Assembly (NCBI GenBank): GCA_023663615.1
Contig: JAMPHA010000005.1
Coordinates: 1-64,000, forward strand
Reading direction: 5' to 3'
Length of the DNA stretch: 64,000 nucleotides
From: DLAJ01 sp023663615
GTDB taxonomy: Bacteria; Bacillota; Clostridia; Lachnospirales; Lachnospiraceae
Shown here: piece by piece, positions 62,601 to 64,000 of the stretch
Layout of the letters: every line of letters starts with the position of its first letter
How positions within the stretch are numbered: the stretch's first letter is position 1
The notes under the pieces: generated by a model
The model's database searches: none
What the model saw: the letters and a program-made list of their open reading frames with translations, nothing else
Told to the model about the DNA's origin: nothing
Position numbers and translations under genes: made by a program

Positions 62601-62692
62601 ATAGTTATGTTATGGTCTATGACAGACTGACGGGTGAGCTGACCGGGACGATCGACACATGGGACTTTGAGGGGCTTTTTGAGGGGCTTTGA
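59690..62692 (+). CDS. Large membrane-anchored DUF5050 beta-propeller protein with Pro/Tyr-rich N-terminus
   Basis: A 1000-aa protein. Residues 1-~190 are repeats: PYG(M/I)NQPYGQN early, then six copies of a 15-residue unit such as MPPYAGNAPYPVNGQ (45-bp DNA repeats, about 59985-60210). One membrane helix at ~231-254 (LMFGIAGVVIAALLAIMIGI) leads to a ~740-residue outside domain made of propeller blades (CMAVYGNYLYLACGENGIYR; YLDGYLYFFDKEGNLKRI; GMIYYVDMENGRLYRYSL), as in DUF5050. Topology: Pro/Tyr-rich tail inside, propeller outside. GGGAGGGG lies 9 nt before ATG 59690; GTG 59687 is also in frame. Confidence 0.8.
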   Translation: MNLQYDYTGGWPLTQNVYAGEGAPGFYGQNVPYGMNQPYGQNRNADMSMPYGINQPYGQNMNANPSMPYGMNQPYESSAPFSPGMGQSPAYGMNQPYGQISPYAGSEPYPVNVQMPPYAGNTPYPVNGQIPPYAGNAPYPVNVQMPPYAGNAPYPVNGQIPPYTGNLPYPIYGQSMPVKAAPYQPPAIYAEGQRQQGMIEPYQSRYQLAPIHAKQIEKQPEQQSAQQASRMLMFGIAGVVIAALLAIMIGILVNDDGTQRRSLAEMFASWTEDLFAEKEEEASLPVISFTTQSSGTVRGEMCAVGEDGSIFVRTQYGVCRIGKNGNGYEYNGWAASLPPDVSIRCMAVYGNYLYLACGENGIYRVNTARSNTLSQIIDDYVTSFVIAEDHLFYLSMDYQLEMGNGASFAESMDSLYGWYGELYIAGLNGNGSRSLGETVRHAVKYQSSADFVYLDGYLYFFDKEGNLKRIRTDGTGSRVVVEYERQKDSFVCGGVYENGGVLYLPSSEGPGGTGAGLYSYNVETDKLRKVSDARVSLRAPILFAGNTLLYKEYWQSAWHQIKDGQDTVYGSPFNDTGLWMQAIGENELIVSYEPRGGAGAPDSGGVSDSAGTQDGSSAQGGYYTVSYVNGQIRFETPVSMDYAVMPEVDIEEQSALSEGTAQGSCRAEHLVFVGPDESSIYDRYVVYSLIRGEAAWGTVENYGLVWEYEDADGGHYTELLVEGEVGAFLIKNDDLYYSMWDEEEGSYALFRRCLADHEEEAEECLIAAGIPQKGFTWCDGMIYYVDMENGRLYRYSLQSGESERISEDKVGCYDIDNGMIYYENLSEGSAIYKMCLDGTQNEQIDTPLSYGGELAQLTVCPYLGDVYLAVTLEEWHRDSRMCLFAEDGSMELFFGEDVGDFDSRQPICYRDGRLYYSSEVAFEVRVFDLEAYFDGGSGIRGGAYDTIFCEENMNTFAVTDACVYVQSYTDNSYVMVYDRLTGELTGTIDTWDFEGLFEGL

Positions 62693-62706
62693 GCCGGCGA
62701 TACTGA

Positions 62707-63169
62707 TGTTGACATTCAAAGGGCATTTCAAGGGTGCAAAGCTGATACTGGAAACAAATGTTGTTACAATCGACCGTTTGACGATCAAAACCAGATAAAA
62801 ATTCATCTTGAAGCGCAGGTAAAACTATATATTCAGGCTCAAATACGAGAAGGGATATATGATTTAGTGTGGTCTTATATTTTGGATTATGAGAACGGTA
62901 AGAATCCCTACGAAGAGAGACGTCTTGCAATCGCGCCGTGGAAGACGATTGCTTCTTTTTGCATTTTGGAAGAGACGGAAGAAATTCTCTTGACCGCGGA
63001 GTCACTTACTTCAAAAGGAATCAAGACCTATGATGCGTTACACATTTCCTGTGCTATGGCTGCTCATTGTGAATATTATATAACCACTGATAAGAAACTA
63101 TTGAATGCGCAGGCAACGGGAATAAAAATAGTCAGTCCCATTGCTTTTGTAAATGAAATGGAGGGATAA
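62707..63169 (+). pseudogene. PIN-domain (VapC-like) toxin gene, frameshifted
   Basis: One frame reads MLTFKGHFKGAKLILET and then should continue to the family's CCYNRPFDDQ, but 'CTGGAAACA' and 'TGTTGTTAC' are separated by two extra A (62757-62758). After the shift the frame is clean: CCYNRPFDDQNQIKIHLEAQ, then WSYILDYENGKNPYEERR, KTYDALHISCAMAAHCEYYI and TTDKKLLN, to TAA 63167-63169. The first catalytic Asp of the usual YLDTCCYNRPF is Glu here (LILET). The downstream part alone could start at GTG 62867 but would lack the active site. The gene is probably dead. Confidence 0.75.
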
Positions 63170-63170
63170 C

Positions 63171-63371
63171 ATGAAAACAGATACGATCATTAAGCAAGAA
63201 GGCATCAATGCTTTGATTTCTCAACTGGGCTATGTTGATGCGGAAAGATTTCTTGTTTTGATTACCAGTGAGCCTTTTGATTATACGAAATGGAGGGAGC
63301 AGTCTTTGGATGAGGGATATAGTGTCCGGCAGCTTAGCCAGGAGGCAATGAGATATTCTAAGAGTCTCTAA
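63171..63371 (+). CDS. Small protein partner of the PIN gene (antitoxin-like)
   Basis: A 66-aa protein, MKTDTIIKQEGINALISQLG, then YVDAERFLVLITSEPFDYTK and LSQEAMRYSKSL. Proteins of this pattern usually accompany CCYNRPFDDQ-type PIN genes. It starts 1 nt after the PIN stop with GGAGGG in front. Here it lies downstream of the toxin; the role as antitoxin is inferred from context. Confidence 0.7.
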   Translation: MKTDTIIKQEGINALISQLGYVDAERFLVLITSEPFDYTKWREQSLDEGYSVRQLSQEAMRYSKSL

Positions 63372-63390
63372 AGCCGTCCTAAAAAATAAT

Positions 63391-63419
63391 TTGACGAATC
63401 CCAAGGCATATGCTATTTT
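63391..63419 (+). promoter_or_regulatory. rnpB promoter
   Basis: TTGACG (63391-63396), 17 bp, TATTTT (63414-63419), just upstream of the RNase P RNA. Confidence 0.7.
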
Positions 63420-63431
63420 GAGAACAGGAAT

Positions 63432-63774
63432 ATAAGCAGAACGAACAATCGCGGCTGCATTCGTGCAGGTGAGGAAAGTCCGGGCTTCACAGGGCAGGAT
63501 GCCGGATAACGTCCGGTGGAGGTGACTCTAAGGAAAGTGCAACAGAAATATACCGCCGCAGAAATTTCTGCGGTAAGGGTGGAAAGGCAGTGTAAGAGAC
63601 TACCGTGCGGCTGGTAACAGCCGCAGCCATGTAAACCCCATCCGAAGCAAGACCAAATGAGAAAGCCATAGACTTGCCCGGTCTGCTTTCAGGTAGGTCG
63701 CTTGAGGCTGTCGGTAACGGCAGTCCTAGATAGATGATTGTTCTCGACATAACCCGGCTTACAGTTCTGCTTAT
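63432..63774 (+). ncRNA. rnpB: RNase P RNA (bacterial class A)
   Basis: The catalytic RNA that trims tRNA 5' ends. It carries the hallmark GAGGAAAGTCCGGGC, the CR core ACAGAAATATACCGCC, GTAAGGGTGGAAAGG, and the 3' P4 strand GATAGATGATTG...ACATAACCCGGCTTACAG. P1 closes by ATAAGCAGAAC (63432-63442) with GTTCTGCTTAT (63764-63774), which fixes the ends. About 343 nt. Confidence 0.96.
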
Positions 63775-63783
63775 ACCCCTGAT

Positions 63784-63822
63784 AGAAATGAGACTGCGCG
63801 GTGAGCGCGGTCTCATTTCTTA
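63784..63822 (+). terminator. rnpB terminator
   Basis: Stem AGAAATGAGAC (63784-63794) / GTCTCATTTCT (63810-63820), extended by inner GCGC pairs. The T tail is short. Confidence 0.75.
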
Positions 63823-63914
63823 ACCGATAGGAAATCCCGTAAATTATTGAAAAAAGCGTGAGAGAGTAGAAGCTGTCATTTGGGGAAAAGAAGACAGGCT
63901 GGAAGGGCGTGGTG

Positions 63915-64000
63915 ATGAAAATGCAATATACGGGTACCTATGAATCGCCGCTTGGTAATATCGTGCTGGCGGCGGATGAAATCGGTCTGACGGGATTATG
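63915..64000 (+). CDS. ogt: Methylated-DNA--protein-cysteine methyltransferase, 5' end
   Basis: Only 28 codons are inside the window: MKMQYTGTYESPLGNIVLAA then DEIGLTGL. 'YxSPLGxxxLAAxxxGLxGL' is the N-terminal strand pattern of O6-methylguanine-DNA methyltransferases. The catalytic PCHR motif lies beyond the edge. GGAAGGG lies upstream of ATG 63915; ATG 63921 is an alternative. Confidence 0.7.
   Translation, partial: MKMQYTGTYESPLGNIVLAADEIGLTGL

Overview
The window is about 64 kb of a roughly half-GC chromosome from an endospore-forming Clostridia member, most likely Lachnospiraceae-like. Evidence: gpr followed by spoIIP, a sigma-K-type factor, CodY, the block dgt-dnaG-rpoD-trmK-nif3, lepA near hemW, dprA near topA, a class A RNase P RNA, and families common in gut Clostridia (DUF4125, DUF5050, C_GCAxxG_C_C). 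The taxon is inferred from gene content, not from a marker comparison. A run of 100 Ns (2503-2602) interrupts one gene.

Layout. 1-8 kb: 3' end of a Doc-like gene, nth, a carbamoyltransferase remnant, a CgeB-type glycosyltransferase broken by the gap, a MATE transporter and a family 2 glycoside hydrolase on the minus strand. 8-16 kb: zinc-ribbon and TPM membrane proteins, a GH5 lipoprotein, an ECF sigma/anti-sigma pair, a secreted repeat protein and a lipoprotein. 16-26 kb: rpsT, gpr, spoIIP, an acetyltransferase, lepA, a large AT-rich membrane protein with a 9-G tract at its 5' end, hemW and sigK. 26-38 kb: degenerate HD-GYP protein, pilT, comM, dprA, topA, codY, pilB and pilC (type IV pilus motors, DNA uptake/processing and nutrient control). 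38-49 kb: a C_GCAxxG_C_C/GGDEF/EAL fusion, a sigma factor with a long C-terminal extension, a PadR/SdpI operon, an AAA+ ATPase, an acyltransferase, a secreted transglutaminase-like protein and DUF4125. 49-60 kb: glyA, a DAG-kinase/PAP2 pair, then the macromolecular synthesis block dgt-dnaG-rpoD-trmK-nif3 with a small accessory insertion. 60-64 kb: a 1000-residue DUF5050 membrane protein, a broken PIN toxin and its small partner, rnpB, and the start of an ogt-like gene.

The most unusual signals are these. (1) A G9 tract puts a large membrane protein out of frame by one base, as in a phase-variation switch. (2) A two-hairpin element with divergent but still paired first stems lies directly after rpsT and pilC. 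(3) Two matched GGGAACC promoters link an ECF sigma operon to the secreted repeat protein next to it. (4) A cysteine-rich redox-type domain is fused to an apparently intact EAL phosphodiesterase. (5) Low-complexity repeats have expanded in frame inside several conserved enzymes (HemW, TrmK, GH2, glycosyltransferase), with minisatellites between genes. (6) Several conserved gene pairs are split by accessory cargo or remnants. No CRISPR array, complete insertion sequence, tRNA or rRNA was recognised.
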